The notes under the pieces were generated by a model. That model was not told where the DNA came from and did not search any database. It saw only the letters and a program-made list of their open reading frames with translations. A DNA stretch of 64,000 bases, from NCBI GenBank assembly GCA_964568075.1, contig CAZMOM010000009.1, positions 25,355-89,354 of the forward strand. The letters are read 5' to 3'. The translations under genes and the position numbers were made by a program. This document shows, piece by piece, positions 25,428 through 34,427 of this stretch (position 1 is the stretch's first letter; each line of letters begins with the position of its first letter). This DNA is from MnTg04 sp964568075. Its GTDB lineage: Bacteria; Pseudomonadota; Gammaproteobacteria; Steroidobacterales; MnTg04.

Positions 25428-26060
25428 TCAGGCTACCCCCATTTCAAGGAGTTTTTCTGTCACTGTGTCGCGTAAAAGATTCAGCTTGCCATGAAAAAAA
25501 TGTCCGCAGCCTTTCGCGATAAATATTTCTGGCGGCGTGTCCAGCTGTGCCAGCCATTTCATGTTCTCTTCGCAATTCACCGTCGTGTCGGCTTCGCCGT
25601 GAATCAGGAGCCACGGGCACCCTGGGTTCATCGTCTCGCTATACTCCAGTCGATGCACAGCGGGTGCAACAGTAACCAGAAGGCTGGCGTCGGCCAGCGC
25701 CGCCGCTTGCAGTGCCACCACCCCACCGAAAGAAAATCCGGCCATCCAAAGCCTGGCGCCGGGAAATTTTTCTCGCATGTAGGCCGCGGCGGCCAGCGCA
25801 TCCTGAATTTCGCCCCTGCCCTCGTCATAGAGCCCTGCGCTCGCGCCGACGCCACGAAAATTGAAACGCAAGGTAGCGGCTCCCAGCCGTCGGAACGTAC
25901 GCGCCAGCGTGTGCACGACTTTGTTCGTCATCGTGCCATGATATAGAGGGTGCGGATGACAAATAACGGCTGCTCTTGCTGCCCCATCTCGCGGAATTTC
26001 CAACAGGGATTCGAGAGCGCCGGCAGGGCCTTGAATAATTACTTTTTCAACGCGGGCCAT
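25428..26060 (-). CDS. Alpha/beta hydrolase (dienelactone hydrolase-like)
   Basis: A 210-residue cytoplasmic alpha/beta hydrolase, counted from the ATG at 26060 (MARVEKVIIQGPAG); the frame extends further upstream but that part overlaps the antiporter remnant and is unlike the family. The oxyanion motif AVICHPHPLYHGTM, the nucleophile elbow AGFSFGG, acid region LIHGEADTTV and catalytic His GCGHFFHGKL are all visible. Proteins of this type are broadly distributed esterases with no defined substrate. The start lies 13 bases inside the 3' end of the broken antiporter gene, suggesting former translational coupling. Confidence 0.87.
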   Translation of the reverse strand: MARVEKVIIQGPAGALESLLEIPRDGAARAAVICHPHPLYHGTMTNKVVHTLARTFRRLGAATLRFNFRGVGASAGLYDEGRGEIQDALAAAAYMREKFPGARLWMAGFSFGGVVALQAAALADASLLVTVAPAVHRLEYSETMNPGCPWLLIHGEADTTVNCEENMKWLAQLDTPPEIFIAKGCGHFFHGKLNLLRDTVTEKLLEMGVA

Positions 26061-27914
26061 TGGATTCGTGATCGGCGTTTTCGTTTCCGGACTTTTCCTG
26101 ATCTTCGACATTCTGGTCCACTGTACGTTCCGGACCATAGTAGACAACCGTTTCACCCACTCCGGGTTCGGGTTCGGTGTCTGTCGAAATAAACTGAACC
26201 TTGAGGTTCTCATCAAGCACCAGAAGTTTAATGGCCTCGCTCGGGCAATCCCCTAGAAAGTCACTGTATGAGTAATTCTCTGTGATCCGCGTCTTGTAAA
26301 AAGTCCAGGCCCTGACATGCTGGCGCCAGAGTTTTTCGAAAACAGCCTGTTCGTCGAATGCCATGCGACCTCTTAACCCTCGGGCGACCCCCGAGGGTCG
26401 TCCTCCCCCTGTTCCCCCATCGGTAATTGAAATGCTTGGCTTCGACCGACTTCAGGCGCCAATGCGGTACAGACGAGCGAGTTGTATGAGTCATTGTTGG
26501 TTGCCGCCAGCACCGTCCCCATACGACCCAACTCAATCGACTCCTCCGCGAACTCTGAAAGTATCTCGCCATAAAAAACTTTGATGCCCGCAAGACGCGC
26601 GGTACGAAGGTTGTGCCACGAACTATCCACCACCAGGACAGGCACCCCCAGGTTGTGCAGCGTTCGCGCGAAATCAACGGTCCATGGCGTCGCACCCACC
26701 AGTAGCACGCCGTCGCGGCTGGTGTCGGCCAGGCCAAGACGACTTGCCAGCCAGTTTATCGAGAGGCCATGCAATGTGATCGTCGAAAAAATCACCACAA
26801 ATACCAGTGGCAGCTAAGCGTCGGCACCGGAAAACCCCTGTTCGGCCAATTTTGGCGCCATCACGCCGGCGGTGGCCGCCGCGACGATGCCCCTGGGTGC
26901 GATCCAGGCCAGCAATAATCTGTCTTTCCATTCCACGTCGGAGCCGATCGTCGATATCAGGATACTGGCGGGCCGGGTCAGGAATAAAACCGCTGCCACA
27001 AGGAGAATCCCCCTGTAATCCAGTGCGGCGAACCGGGCAAATTCCAAATCGGCTGTCAGCATGACAAAAACCATCGCGACCAGCATGATGCTGATGTACT
27101 CCTTGAAGCGCTTCATGTCCTGAATGCTCGGCAGATTCATATTGCCGACGACCATACCCATGATCGTGACTGCAAGCAGGCCAGCCTCGTTCTGTACGAC
27201 ATTGGTGACCGCAAAAATGACCAGTACTGCAGTCAGCATCACCGGTGATTTAAGATACTCGGGGACATGCCCGTGGATATACGCTTTTCCGATCAACCAG
27301 CCACCGACACCGCCCAGAAGCACGCCCGCCAATATCGCCCGGCCCAGGCCGCCGGCAAGTGGCGACAAACCTGGCTCGCCGCCGGACAGAACAAAAAACT
27401 GGAACACCAGAACCGCGAGCAACGCGCCCATCGGGTCGTTGATGATCGCTTCCCACTTGAAGTAAGAGGCGGTGCGGCGATTCAGACCCGCTTGCCGCAG
27501 CATCGGGATAATCACCGTCGGTCCGGTCACGACCATAATCGCACCGAACACCAGCGAAACGGCCCAGCCGAGTCCGGCCAAATAATGCGCCGCGCAACCA
27601 GCCAGCAACCACGCCAGCGGCGGACCGAAATAAGTCAGCCTGCGAACGCCCATGCCGGCAAGTTTAAGATCGCGAAGCTGCAGGCTAAGGCCGCCTTCAA
27701 AAAGAATCACCGCAACACAAAGACTAATGGTTGGCTGGAACAGAGATCCGAGATCTTCGCTGGGATCGATTAATCCGAGTACCGGGCCGGCGATCAGACC
27801 GGCTAATGACATCAGCAAAATCGCCGGAACGCGCGTGCGCCAGGCCGCCCACAACGCCAGCACCCCCAATGCCACGACAGCGACCAGACCAAGAATCAGA
27901 TATTGCTGATGCAA
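26047..27914 (-). pseudogene. CPA1-type Na+(K+)/H+ antiporter with TrkA-N domain, disrupted
   Basis: The first 366 residues, from a TTG start at 27914 preceded by GGAGAG, are a complete membrane part of a CPA1 antiporter (ILFEGGLSLQL, TGPTVIIPMLR, IINDPMGALLAV, WIAPRGIVAAA). An in-frame TAG at 26814-26816 then stops translation, although the same frame continues at once with LPLVFVVIFSTITLHG and a TrkA-N-like domain (GVLLVGATPWTVDFARTLHN). That frame ends at 26373. The remaining C-terminal segment (MAFDEQAVFEKLWRQHVRAW onward) lies in another frame; adding one base in the C run at 26388-26392 would restore a product of about 622 residues. Two separate lesions suggest a decayed gene, though the homopolymer shift could be an assembly error. 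A truncated transporter could still be made. Confidence 0.85.
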
Positions 27915-28077
27915 GCGGCTCTCCTGGCAAATCGTGCCGCGCAAGTATTACATGGCCTTGCGGTCCGGGCACACCCGGCCGCAAGGCATCTCTGGATAAT
28001 CAGACCGGATATACCCTAAAATTGGTGGCCTGCCGTAAGCCCAAGCGGCTTGTTTTTTTGTTCCCCGGAGGCGTGTC

Positions 28078-29295
28078 ATGAATTCTACGATCGAACTGGA
28101 AAAGCGCTATTGCGCACACAACTATCATCCGTTGCCGGTCGTGCTGGTTCGCGGCGAAGGAGTCCATGTCTGGGACGATGAAGGCAACAAGTATCTCGAT
28201 ATGATGAGTGCGTACTCTGCAGTCAGTCATGGTCATGCCGATCCGCGGCTGGTCAAAGTCTTGAGTGATCAGGCAGCCACCCTGAACATCGTTTCCAGGG
28301 CATTTCATTCAGACAAACTGGCCCCATTCCTGCAACGCGCCTGTGAGTTGACCGGCCAGGACATGGCGCTGCCCATGAACACCGGCTCCGAAGCGGTCGA
28401 GACAGCATTAAAAGCTGCGCGCAAATGGGCATATGAAGTTAAAGGCGTCGCCACGGATCAGGCGGAGATTATTTCTTGCGAGGGGAATTTTCACGGTCGT
28501 ACAATAGCCATCGTCGGACTCTCTTCGGATCCGGAGTACCAAAAAGGCTTCGGACCTTTCCCGGGTGGCCTGAAAACGATCAGTTATGCCGATTCGGCTG
28601 CGTTGGAGGGGGCGATAACCGAAAAAACGGCTGCGTTCCTGGTCGAGCCGATCCAGGGCGAGGGGGGCATCAATATTCCGCCCGACGGCTATCTGAGTGA
28701 ATGTGCGGAAATTTGCCGCCGACACAATGTCCTGCTGATTTGCGACGAAGTCCAGACCGGCCTCGGCCGCACCGGGAAACTGCTCGCCTGTGACCACGAA
28801 AACGTCAAGCCGGATGGCTTAATCCTCGGTAAGGCGCTGGGTGGCGGAATTCTCCCGGTATCCCTTTTTCTCGCACGCCGGGAGGTCATGGACGTATTCC
28901 AGCCTGGTACACACGGAAGCACCTTTGGCGGCAACGCCCTGGCTGCGACAGTCGGACTCGAAGCGCTCAACATTCTGATCGAAGACGATCTGGCACAACA
29001 CAGTCAGGAAATGGGCGAGTATTTTCTTGGCCGGTTGAAAACGATCAACAGCGCACTGATCAGCGAGTTGCGCGGCAAAGGACTGTTTATCGGAATGGAA
29101 ATTGATCCGGCGAAGGCGACCGCGCGGGAAATTTGCGAGCGTCTGATGAAGAAGGGGCTGCTGAGTAAAGAAACTCACGAAACCGTGGTTCGTTTTGCAC
29201 CGCCGCTGATCGTTACGCGCGAACAGCTGGACTGGGCGTTTGAGCAGATCAGCGCCGTCCTGGCGGACATGGAGCGAATGGCCAAAGCATCGTGA
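28078..29295 (+). CDS. rocD: Ornithine--oxo-acid transaminase
   Basis: A 405-residue class III PLP aminotransferase converting ornithine and 2-oxoglutarate to glutamate semialdehyde and glutamate. Signatures include YCAHNYHPLPVVLVRGEGVHVWD, MNTGSEAVETALKAARKW, LICDEVQTGLGRTGK and the PLP lysine in LILGKALGGGILPVS. The N-terminal NYHPLPVV is characteristic of ornithine rather than acetylornithine aminotransferase. A GGAGG site sits 7 bases before the ATG. The next pathway enzyme, P5C dehydrogenase, is encoded about 10 kb away on the other strand. Confidence 0.94.
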   Translation: MNSTIELEKRYCAHNYHPLPVVLVRGEGVHVWDDEGNKYLDMMSAYSAVSHGHADPRLVKVLSDQAATLNIVSRAFHSDKLAPFLQRACELTGQDMALPMNTGSEAVETALKAARKWAYEVKGVATDQAEIISCEGNFHGRTIAIVGLSSDPEYQKGFGPFPGGLKTISYADSAALEGAITEKTAAFLVEPIQGEGGINIPPDGYLSECAEICRRHNVLLICDEVQTGLGRTGKLLACDHENVKPDGLILGKALGGGILPVSLFLARREVMDVFQPGTHGSTFGGNALAATVGLEALNILIEDDLAQHSQEMGEYFLGRLKTINSALISELRGKGLFIGMEIDPAKATAREICERLMKKGLLSKETHETVVRFAPPLIVTREQLDWAFEQISAVLADMERMAKAS

Positions 29296-29351
29296 GCGGG
29301 ATTTAAGCAAACCAGCGGTGATTTCTTTGCGGAGAATTGGCGGAGGTTCTC

Positions 29352-29981
29352 ATGTACCTGAAGATCGAAGAATTTGATAATCAGCAAGCCATACCGGGTG
29401 TGTTGGCATTTGCAGTTATTGACCCGGTTGAGCACGTAAAACTCAGCGCGAATCGCAACCCGACCCTGCGCTGGGGCGGCTTGCCCGACGGCACGCGTTC
29501 GCTGGTGTTACTGTGTGTCGATGACACAGTCCCGACTAGGCCGGATGACGTGAACCAGGAAGACAGAGAGGTGCCGGAGGATTTACCGCGAACCGATTTT
29601 TATCATTGGGTCATGGTCGATATTCCACCATCGGCTGACGGCATAGCCGGAGGCAGTTGTTCGAACGGTGTAACCGCGAGAGGCAAACAACAGCCAGCCG
29701 GACCTGATGGCTCACGGCAAGGCATCAACGATTACACCGGCTGGTTTGCCGGCGATGAAGCGATGAGCGGTAATTATTTCGGATATGACGGTCCGTGCCC
29801 GCCATGGAACGACAGCCTGGTTCATCAATACCATTTCGTTTTGTACGCGAGCGACCTGGAAAGGTGTGAGGTCGACGGCGCATTCACCGGCGGCGATGTT
29901 GTCGCGGCCCTGCAAGAGCATATACTCGGAGAAGCAAGCGTTACCGGACTGTATACCCTGAATCCCCGGCTCGCTGGCTGA
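29352..29981 (+). CDS. YbhB/YbcL-type PEBP (Raf kinase inhibitor-like) protein
   Basis: A 209-residue phosphatidylethanolamine-binding-protein family member. The core LSANRNPTLRWGGLPDGTRSLVLLCVD, FYHWVMVDIPP and YFGYDGPCPPWNDSLVHQYHFVLYA are the PEBP ligand-pocket motifs. I chose the ATG at 29352 with a GGAGG site; the open frame begins 15 bases earlier at a TTG. The family has no clear function in bacteria. It follows rocD after 56 bases and converges with the next gene. Confidence 0.9.
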   Translation: MYLKIEEFDNQQAIPGVLAFAVIDPVEHVKLSANRNPTLRWGGLPDGTRSLVLLCVDDTVPTRPDDVNQEDREVPEDLPRTDFYHWVMVDIPPSADGIAGGSCSNGVTARGKQQPAGPDGSRQGINDYTGWFAGDEAMSGNYFGYDGPCPPWNDSLVHQYHFVLYASDLERCEVDGAFTGGDVVAALQEHILGEASVTGLYTLNPRLAG

Positions 29982-29987
29982 TCGCCC

Positions 29988-30452
29988 TCAACCAGCGTCT
30001 CCCGCTGTGCTGAATTCCACGACCTCTATGCGTTTCTCTGAAGCGGGTCCCGGCACTGCCGGTTCGAAGCGTCGCTGACGAACTTCCTCGATGGCCTGAC
30101 GCTCGTATACCCCTTCCGGAAACGCGTTCAGAACTTTTATCCGGTCAACGCTGCCATCGACGCCGACCCAGACTTCCAGCTCGACAAAGCCCCTGCTCGC
30201 GTTGCTCGTGGTCGGGCCGGGCAGTTCCAGCCTCGGCACCGCTACCGGATCCGGCGGCGGGCGATTTTCACCCAGTTCGGCGGCGAGGTCCGCCCGTCGA
30301 AACTCGTCAAGCAACTCGACAGGGTGTGCCTGCAGTCCGGCTGCATCAGGCTCGTGAAATTGCCCGTAAATTTCGAGTCCCGTTATCAGCAACAATAGAA
30401 CCACGACGATCGCGGCCAGAAATGATCCCAGTATTCTGAACGCCGTGACCAT
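29988..30452 (-). CDS. Small single-span protein with TonB C-terminal-like domain
   Basis: A 154-residue protein with one N-terminal membrane segment (ILGSFLAAIVVVLLLLITGLEIYG) and a periplasmic domain resembling the TonB C-terminal fold: RGFVELEVWVGVDGSVDRIKVLNAFPEGVYERQAIEEVRQRRFEPAVP. It lacks the long proline-rich spacer of true TonB, so it probably does not span the periplasm. It is the last gene of a minus-strand series of exported proteins, 4 bases after the amidohydrolase stop. Its role is unknown. Confidence 0.78.
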   Translation of the reverse strand: MVTAFRILGSFLAAIVVVLLLLITGLEIYGQFHEPDAAGLQAHPVELLDEFRRADLAAELGENRPPPDPVAVPRLELPGPTTSNASRGFVELEVWVGVDGSVDRIKVLNAFPEGVYERQAIEEVRQRRFEPAVPGPASEKRIEVVEFSTAGDAG

Positions 30453-30456
30453 TTTT

Positions 30457-31767
30457 CTATTGTCTTGCGCGGTCAGTCTGACGCTTTACCACGACGCCGC
30501 CTTGCATGACAAAGCTGATGTCCTGCAACACCGAAATATCACGCAGCGGATCTTCGTCGAGCGCGATAATATCGGCGAATCGTCCCGGACGAATTGAGCC
30601 CAGGTTATCCATCTGCTCAAGCAGCTCGGCCGCCACCGAAGTAGCCGACATGATCGCCTCCATTGGCGACATACCGCCCTCTACCATGTAAACAAATTCC
30701 CTGGCGTTTGAGCCGTGGGCGCCGACTCCACTGTCCGTGCCAAAAGCGATAGTTACTCCCTTCTTGTACGCTCTGGCGAAGGTTCTTTCGATAACCGGGC
30801 CGATAGCCGCTGCCTTTACTCTGATCATTTCGGGAAAATAGCCGGGCTCCAGGGCTTTTTCAGCGACAAATTTCCCGGCGGAAATCGTCGGCACAAAAAA
30901 AGTGCCATGCTTTTTCATCAGGGCCATGGCTTCGTCATCCATAAAAGTACCATGTTCGATGCTTCTGACACCGGCGCGAATCGCTCTCTTCATTCCCTCG
31001 GCGCCGTGCGCATGCGCGGCGACATGAAAACCATAATCCCTCGCCGTCGCTACCAGCGCTTCCAGCTCCCGCTCCAGAAATTGTGGATTCTGACCACTTT
31101 TTGCCGGGCTCAGCACGCCACCCGTGGCGGTAATCTTTATCAAGTCGGCACCGTCTTTGTACCGCTGCCGCACCGCCTGTGCCGCCTGCGATGGTCCGTT
31201 GACAACGCCGTCCGCCGGACCCGGATCTCCTTCAATAATATCGGCCCAGTTATTGGTCGGATCGCCATGGCCGCCGGTTGTGGCGATGGATTTCCCGGCG
31301 CTGAATATTCTGGGTCCGCTCGCTTCGCCCCGCGTAATCGCGTTACGCAATGCGATGGCGGCGTTATACCGGCCACCCAGATCGCGAACCGTCGTAAATC
31401 CGGCTTGCAGGGTAACTCTCGCAAAATGTGCGGCCATCAAAGCATAGTCCGCACCATTCAGCGTGAACCGCTCCATGTAGCTGCGGCTATGGTTCTGGTG
31501 GTCCAGGTGCGTGTGCATATCCATAAGCCCGGGCAACACCGTTTGCGACGACAGATCAATCAACGTGTCGCCGCCAGCGGGCTCCAAAAACCCATCTTCG
31601 ACACCGACGATCCGCTCACCCTCGACAACGATGGTGATTTCAGAACGATAAGTCTTCGAAACACCGTCGATCAGGCGACCTGCATGAATCAGTGTTCTCG
31701 CGTCAGCCGTCTGAACCAGCATCGCGAGCGACGCCCCGACGACCCACCCGGTAATAATTCTCAACAT
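30457..31767 (-). CDS. Exported amidohydrolase (prolidase-like metal-dependent hydrolase)
   Basis: A 436-residue enzyme from the ATG at 31767, chosen for its AAAGGACGG site and signal peptide (MLRIITGWVVGASLAMLVQTADA). The metal-site residues of the amidohydrolase superfamily are in order: HTH in LMDMHTHLDHQ, the carboxylated-lysine candidate in ADLIKITATGG, HAHGAEGM, SIEHGT and FGTDSG. This resembles the Xaa-Pro or Xaa-Arg dipeptidase group of Caulobacter and metagenomes, so a peptide substrate is likely but not proven. It begins inside the region following the phosphatase-like gene, overlapping by none (16 bases between stop and start). Confidence 0.88.
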   Translation of the reverse strand: MLRIITGWVVGASLAMLVQTADARTLIHAGRLIDGVSKTYRSEITIVVEGERIVGVEDGFLEPAGGDTLIDLSSQTVLPGLMDMHTHLDHQNHSRSYMERFTLNGADYALMAAHFARVTLQAGFTTVRDLGGRYNAAIALRNAITRGEASGPRIFSAGKSIATTGGHGDPTNNWADIIEGDPGPADGVVNGPSQAAQAVRQRYKDGADLIKITATGGVLSPAKSGQNPQFLERELEALVATARDYGFHVAAHAHGAEGMKRAIRAGVRSIEHGTFMDDEAMALMKKHGTFFVPTISAGKFVAEKALEPGYFPEMIRVKAAAIGPVIERTFARAYKKGVTIAFGTDSGVGAHGSNAREFVYMVEGGMSPMEAIMSATSVAAELLEQMDNLGSIRPGRFADIIALDEDPLRDISVLQDISFVMQGGVVVKRQTDRARQ

Positions 31768-31783
31768 GTTCCCGTCCTTTCGA

Positions 31784-32305
31784 TTATTCGTTGGTCTTTT
31801 TCCGTGCATCGATCGACCGTGCAAAGAAATCCTGCCAGGTGTGGTTCGGCTCCCAGATCGCCGTCACATCGATCATCGCTTGGTCGCTATCTGCACCCTG
31901 CTCGAGGACCCGGTATAGGTAGGTCATCGCCGACGCCCGGTAATTTGCGAAGCAGTGAATCAGGATTTTTTTCTCCGGATTACCGGCTATCGTCAACAGA
32001 AATGCATCCAGTTCGTCTGCTGACGGTGATTTCCACGAGACCGGCAAATGTATGTAAGTGAGACCTTCCATAAGCGCTTCACTGGCTTCGTCTGCATCAA
32101 ATTCGTCGCGGATATCGACGATCATCTGATAATCATGATTGGCGAGCCAGCGGACGCCGCCGACGGACAAGGCGCCGCCGGTTCCCAGTCGCTCCGACAC
32201 GACGTAATAATTGCGTATTGGTACCTGCTCGCCGTCGCCGGCCGGGGCCGCCTGCAAATTCGCAACTGCCAACAGGGCAAACATCAGCAAATAGCCCTTT
32301 CTCAT
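31784..32305 (-). CDS. Exported phosphatase-like protein (DUF442-like, CX4R loop)
   Basis: A 173-residue secreted protein with signal peptide MRKGYLLMFALLAVANLQAAPA. It has a tyrosine-phosphatase-like fold pattern: LSVGGVRWLANHDYQMIVDIRDE, the general-acid region and the loop ILIHCFANYRAS. The loop is Cys118-x4-Arg123, one residue shorter than the CX5R of classic PTPs and like the beta-lactamase-hydrolase-like (DUF442) family. The start overlaps the FKBP stop by one base (TGATG), so the pair is coupled. Substrate unknown; phosphatase activity is an inference. Confidence 0.75.
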   Translation of the reverse strand: MRKGYLLMFALLAVANLQAAPAGDGEQVPIRNYYVVSERLGTGGALSVGGVRWLANHDYQMIVDIRDEFDADEASEALMEGLTYIHLPVSWKSPSADELDAFLLTIAGNPEKKILIHCFANYRASAMTYLYRVLEQGADSDQAMIDVTAIWEPNHTWQDFFARSIDARKKTNE

Positions 32306-32820
32306 CAGCGGATACCCAGCAATTCGACATCGAACAACAAGGTTGCATTCGGCGGAATAACGTCGCCTGAACCGCTACTGCCATAACCGAGTTCAGGAGG
32401 AATAATCAACATGCGCCGTTCGCCAACCTGCATCCCCGCGACACCGAGATCCCATCCCTGAATTACGCGGCTGGCGCCCAGTGGAAAACTATACGGCTGA
32501 TTGCGGTCCCGTGAACTGTCGAATTTTTCTCCCTTGCCCTCAGGTTGATCCTCGTCATACAACCATCCTGTGTAATGCACCATCGCGCCATTTCCGGCCG
32601 CTATCGCCGGGCCGTCACCGGCGGCCAATTCGAGGTATTTTAGTCCGTTTTCCAGTTCGACCAATACCGGCGCAGCCTGCTCTTCCGTAGCGACATCCGC
32701 GCTGGCGTCGGTTTGGGCCGTGCCGTTTTCGGTCGACATATTTTCGTCTGTGTTGGTTACCGCCGGGGAACCGCAGGCCGCCAGCGCAAAAATTACTGTA
32801 AAAAAGATTGAGCGTTGCAT
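32305..32820 (-). CDS. FKBP-type peptidyl-prolyl isomerase, lipoprotein
   Basis: A 171-residue envelope protein with a lipobox (IFALAAC, Cys16), a low-complexity acidic and threonine-rich linker of about 40 residues and a C-terminal FKBP domain: GAMVHYTGWLYD, KFDSSRDRNQPYSFPLG, VIQGWDLGVAGMQVGERRMLIIPPELGYG and IPPNATLLFDVELL. Aromatic pocket residues are conserved, so isomerase activity is likely. It is the first gene of the FKBP - phosphatase-like - amidohydrolase - TonB-like series. A palindromic element lies about 110 bases upstream. Confidence 0.93.
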   Translation of the reverse strand: MQRSIFFTVIFALAACGSPAVTNTDENMSTENGTAQTDASADVATEEQAAPVLVELENGLKYLELAAGDGPAIAAGNGAMVHYTGWLYDEDQPEGKGEKFDSSRDRNQPYSFPLGASRVIQGWDLGVAGMQVGERRMLIIPPELGYGSSGSGDVIPPNATLLFDVELLGIR

Positions 32821-32925
32821 GATTTCTCCTCTTTCATTCCGGTTGGACCGGGTGAGATTAGGCTGCCGGCAAGACGCGCCAAATAGTTTGTTCGTCTTGG
32901 GGAAGCTCTGATCTAATTATGGGCG

Positions 32926-33040
32926 AAGTAGATTGTGATCCAAAATGTTCAGATTCAAGGCGCGAAGCGCACGTAATAGCTAGTTATTGCGAAGATTTGT
33001 AACACAGAAGCTGAATGTTTTGGGCGCAAAATACGAGTCC
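32926..33040. repeat. Nested palindromic (MITE-like) element between FKBP and msrB genes
   Basis: Imperfect inverted arms CCAAAATGTTCAGATTC (32940-32956) and GAAGCTGAATGTTTTGG (33007-33023) can pair with three mismatches, and weaker pairing extends outward to about 32926 and 33040. Inside sits a second palindrome, CGTAATA ... TATTGCG, centred on CTAG near 32980. Nothing in this 229-base spacer codes. The form fits a small non-autonomous mobile or repeat unit, which could also serve as terminator for msrB. Copy number elsewhere is not visible. Confidence 0.5.
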
Positions 33041-33049
33041 ATGAATAGA

Positions 33050-33502
33050 TCAGGGCTTCCTTGGATTCGAGGATGGAGTTTGGTTTTCTTCCGACTCTGC
33101 AAAATTTAATGCAGCCGAATTGATGCAGTATCGCCGTCCGCTGGGCATAGGACCGTCTTCGAAGACGTGGCCAAGGTGCGCCCCACATTCGGCGCAGCCA
33201 ACTTCGGAGCGCAACATGCCCTGGCTGTGGTCGGCCTGGATACGTATGCGGTCTTCAGCCAGCGGCAGCCAGAAACTGGGCCATCCGGATCCCGAATCAT
33301 ACTTTGTTTCCGACTCGAATAAGTGACTGCCACACACAATGCATTCATAGGTGCCTTTTGCCTTATTGTGCAGCAGCCTGCCAGTAAATGGTCTTTCGGT
33401 CGCCTTTTCCTGCGTGACACTGTATTGCAGATCATCCAACCGGCTCAGGTCGGCCTGTTTATTTCCTCCGTGTGGTTCCGGCGAAATTTTTTCGTGTTTC
33501 AT
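33050..33502 (-). CDS. msrB: Peptide-methionine (R)-S-oxide reductase MsrB
   Basis: A 150-residue enzyme reducing the R-epimer of methionine sulfoxide. Zinc-site cysteines are Cys54/57 and Cys103/106 (YECIVCGSHLF, GCAECGAHLGHVF), the GWPSFW motif is present, and the catalytic Cys126 lies in RYCINSAAL. I chose the ATG at 33502 (MKHEKISPEPHGG), preceded by GGAGGGGGCG; the frame stays open far upstream but overlaps the divergent SDR gene. No export signal, so it acts in the cytoplasm. MsrA is not present nearby. Confidence 0.95.
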   Translation of the reverse strand: MKHEKISPEPHGGNKQADLSRLDDLQYSVTQEKATERPFTGRLLHNKAKGTYECIVCGSHLFESETKYDSGSGWPSFWLPLAEDRIRIQADHSQGMLRSEVGCAECGAHLGHVFEDGPMPSGRRYCINSAALNFAESEENQTPSSNPRKP

Positions 33503-33575
33503 CGCCCCCTCCTGTCTTCCAGATATTACACTGTGGTTCGGGGATAGGTCATGTGGTTGGCCGGCAGGAGACAGA

Positions 33576-34370
33576 ATGAAGCAGATCAGCGGGAGACAAG
33601 CATTGCTGACCGGTGCGACCGGAGGTCTCGGGCCATATATTGCCAAGACGCTGGCCGGGCAGGGAGTCAACCTTTTACTGACGGGCCGGCGCCGGGAATT
33701 ATTGGAAGAGATTGCAGAAGGATTGCGAACGGATTCGGTCAACGTGGAATTTATCGTCGCCGATCTTGCCAATGATGACGACCGGCTGGCGTTGGCGAGC
33801 AAGGCCGCCGGTACCGATATTCTGATCAATAACGCCGGGCTGGAAGTGGTGGCGGCTTACCAGAACCAGGATCCGGCGGAGATTACCGCTAGCGTGCTGA
33901 CCAACGTCCTCGCGCCGTTGTTGCTGACTCGTGAGTTGCTGCCCGGGATGCTGGAGAGAAAGTCTGGCCATATCATCAATATCGGGTCGCTGGCCGGTCG
34001 GCTGGGCATGCCTTATGGAAGCACCTATTCAGGTACCAAGGCAGCGCTCTCCGAATGGGGATTATCGCTTTGGGTCGAGCTGCAGGGTACCGGCGTCGGT
34101 ATCACCACTATCTGCCCGGGATTCGTCACCGATGTGGGCTTGTTCGCGCGCAAAGAGCGGCTCGCGCCGCGCAGTCTGGGAAGTTGTACGCCGGATCAGG
34201 TCGCAAACGCTGTACTGCGAGCCTTGAGTTCCAATAAGCCGGAAATAATGGTCAACAGTATGCCGGTCAGACCGCTGATGGCGATCAAAAGTATCAGCCC
34301 GAATATGGCGATGAGTCTTGGCAATAGGCTGGGACTGGTTAAGTTCCTCCGCTCTTTGACCGAGCGATAA
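33576..34370 (+). CDS. Short-chain dehydrogenase/reductase (classical SDR)
   Basis: A 264-residue Rossmann oxidoreductase counted from ATG 33576. It shows the cofactor loop TGATGGLG, the NNAG motif (ILINNAGLEV), the catalytic Ser-Tyr-Lys set (INIGSLAG ... YSGTKAALSEWG) and PG motif (TTICPGFV). A basic residue pair after beta-2 (GRRRE) suggests NADP(H) preference. The C-terminal MVNSMPVRPLMAIKSISPNMA is typical of membrane-peripheral SDRs. Substrate unknown. Divergent from msrB with 73 bases between starts. Confidence 0.9.
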   Translation: MKQISGRQALLTGATGGLGPYIAKTLAGQGVNLLLTGRRRELLEEIAEGLRTDSVNVEFIVADLANDDDRLALASKAAGTDILINNAGLEVVAAYQNQDPAEITASVLTNVLAPLLLTRELLPGMLERKSGHIINIGSLAGRLGMPYGSTYSGTKAALSEWGLSLWVELQGTGVGITTICPGFVTDVGLFARKERLAPRSLGSCTPDQVANAVLRALSSNKPEIMVNSMPVRPLMAIKSISPNMAMSLGNRLGLVKFLRSLTER

Positions 34371-34391
34371 TTTGAGAAAAGAGTGACGGGT

Positions 34392-34410
34392 TTACCGGCC
34401 CGGCCGGTAA
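34392..34410. terminator. Palindromic stem after the SDR gene
   Basis: TTACCGGCC at 34392-34400 is followed by its exact reverse complement after one base, giving a strong GC-rich hairpin 21 bases past the SDR stop. No T-run follows on either strand, so it is a probable but not certain bidirectional terminator between convergent genes. Confidence 0.45.
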
Positions 34411-34427
34411 TCGTATTGCGGAAGGAT

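Noticed and set aside
30715..32061. 448-codon plus-strand frame
   Set aside because: Antisense to the well-supported amidohydrolase and phosphatase-like genes; shadow composition.
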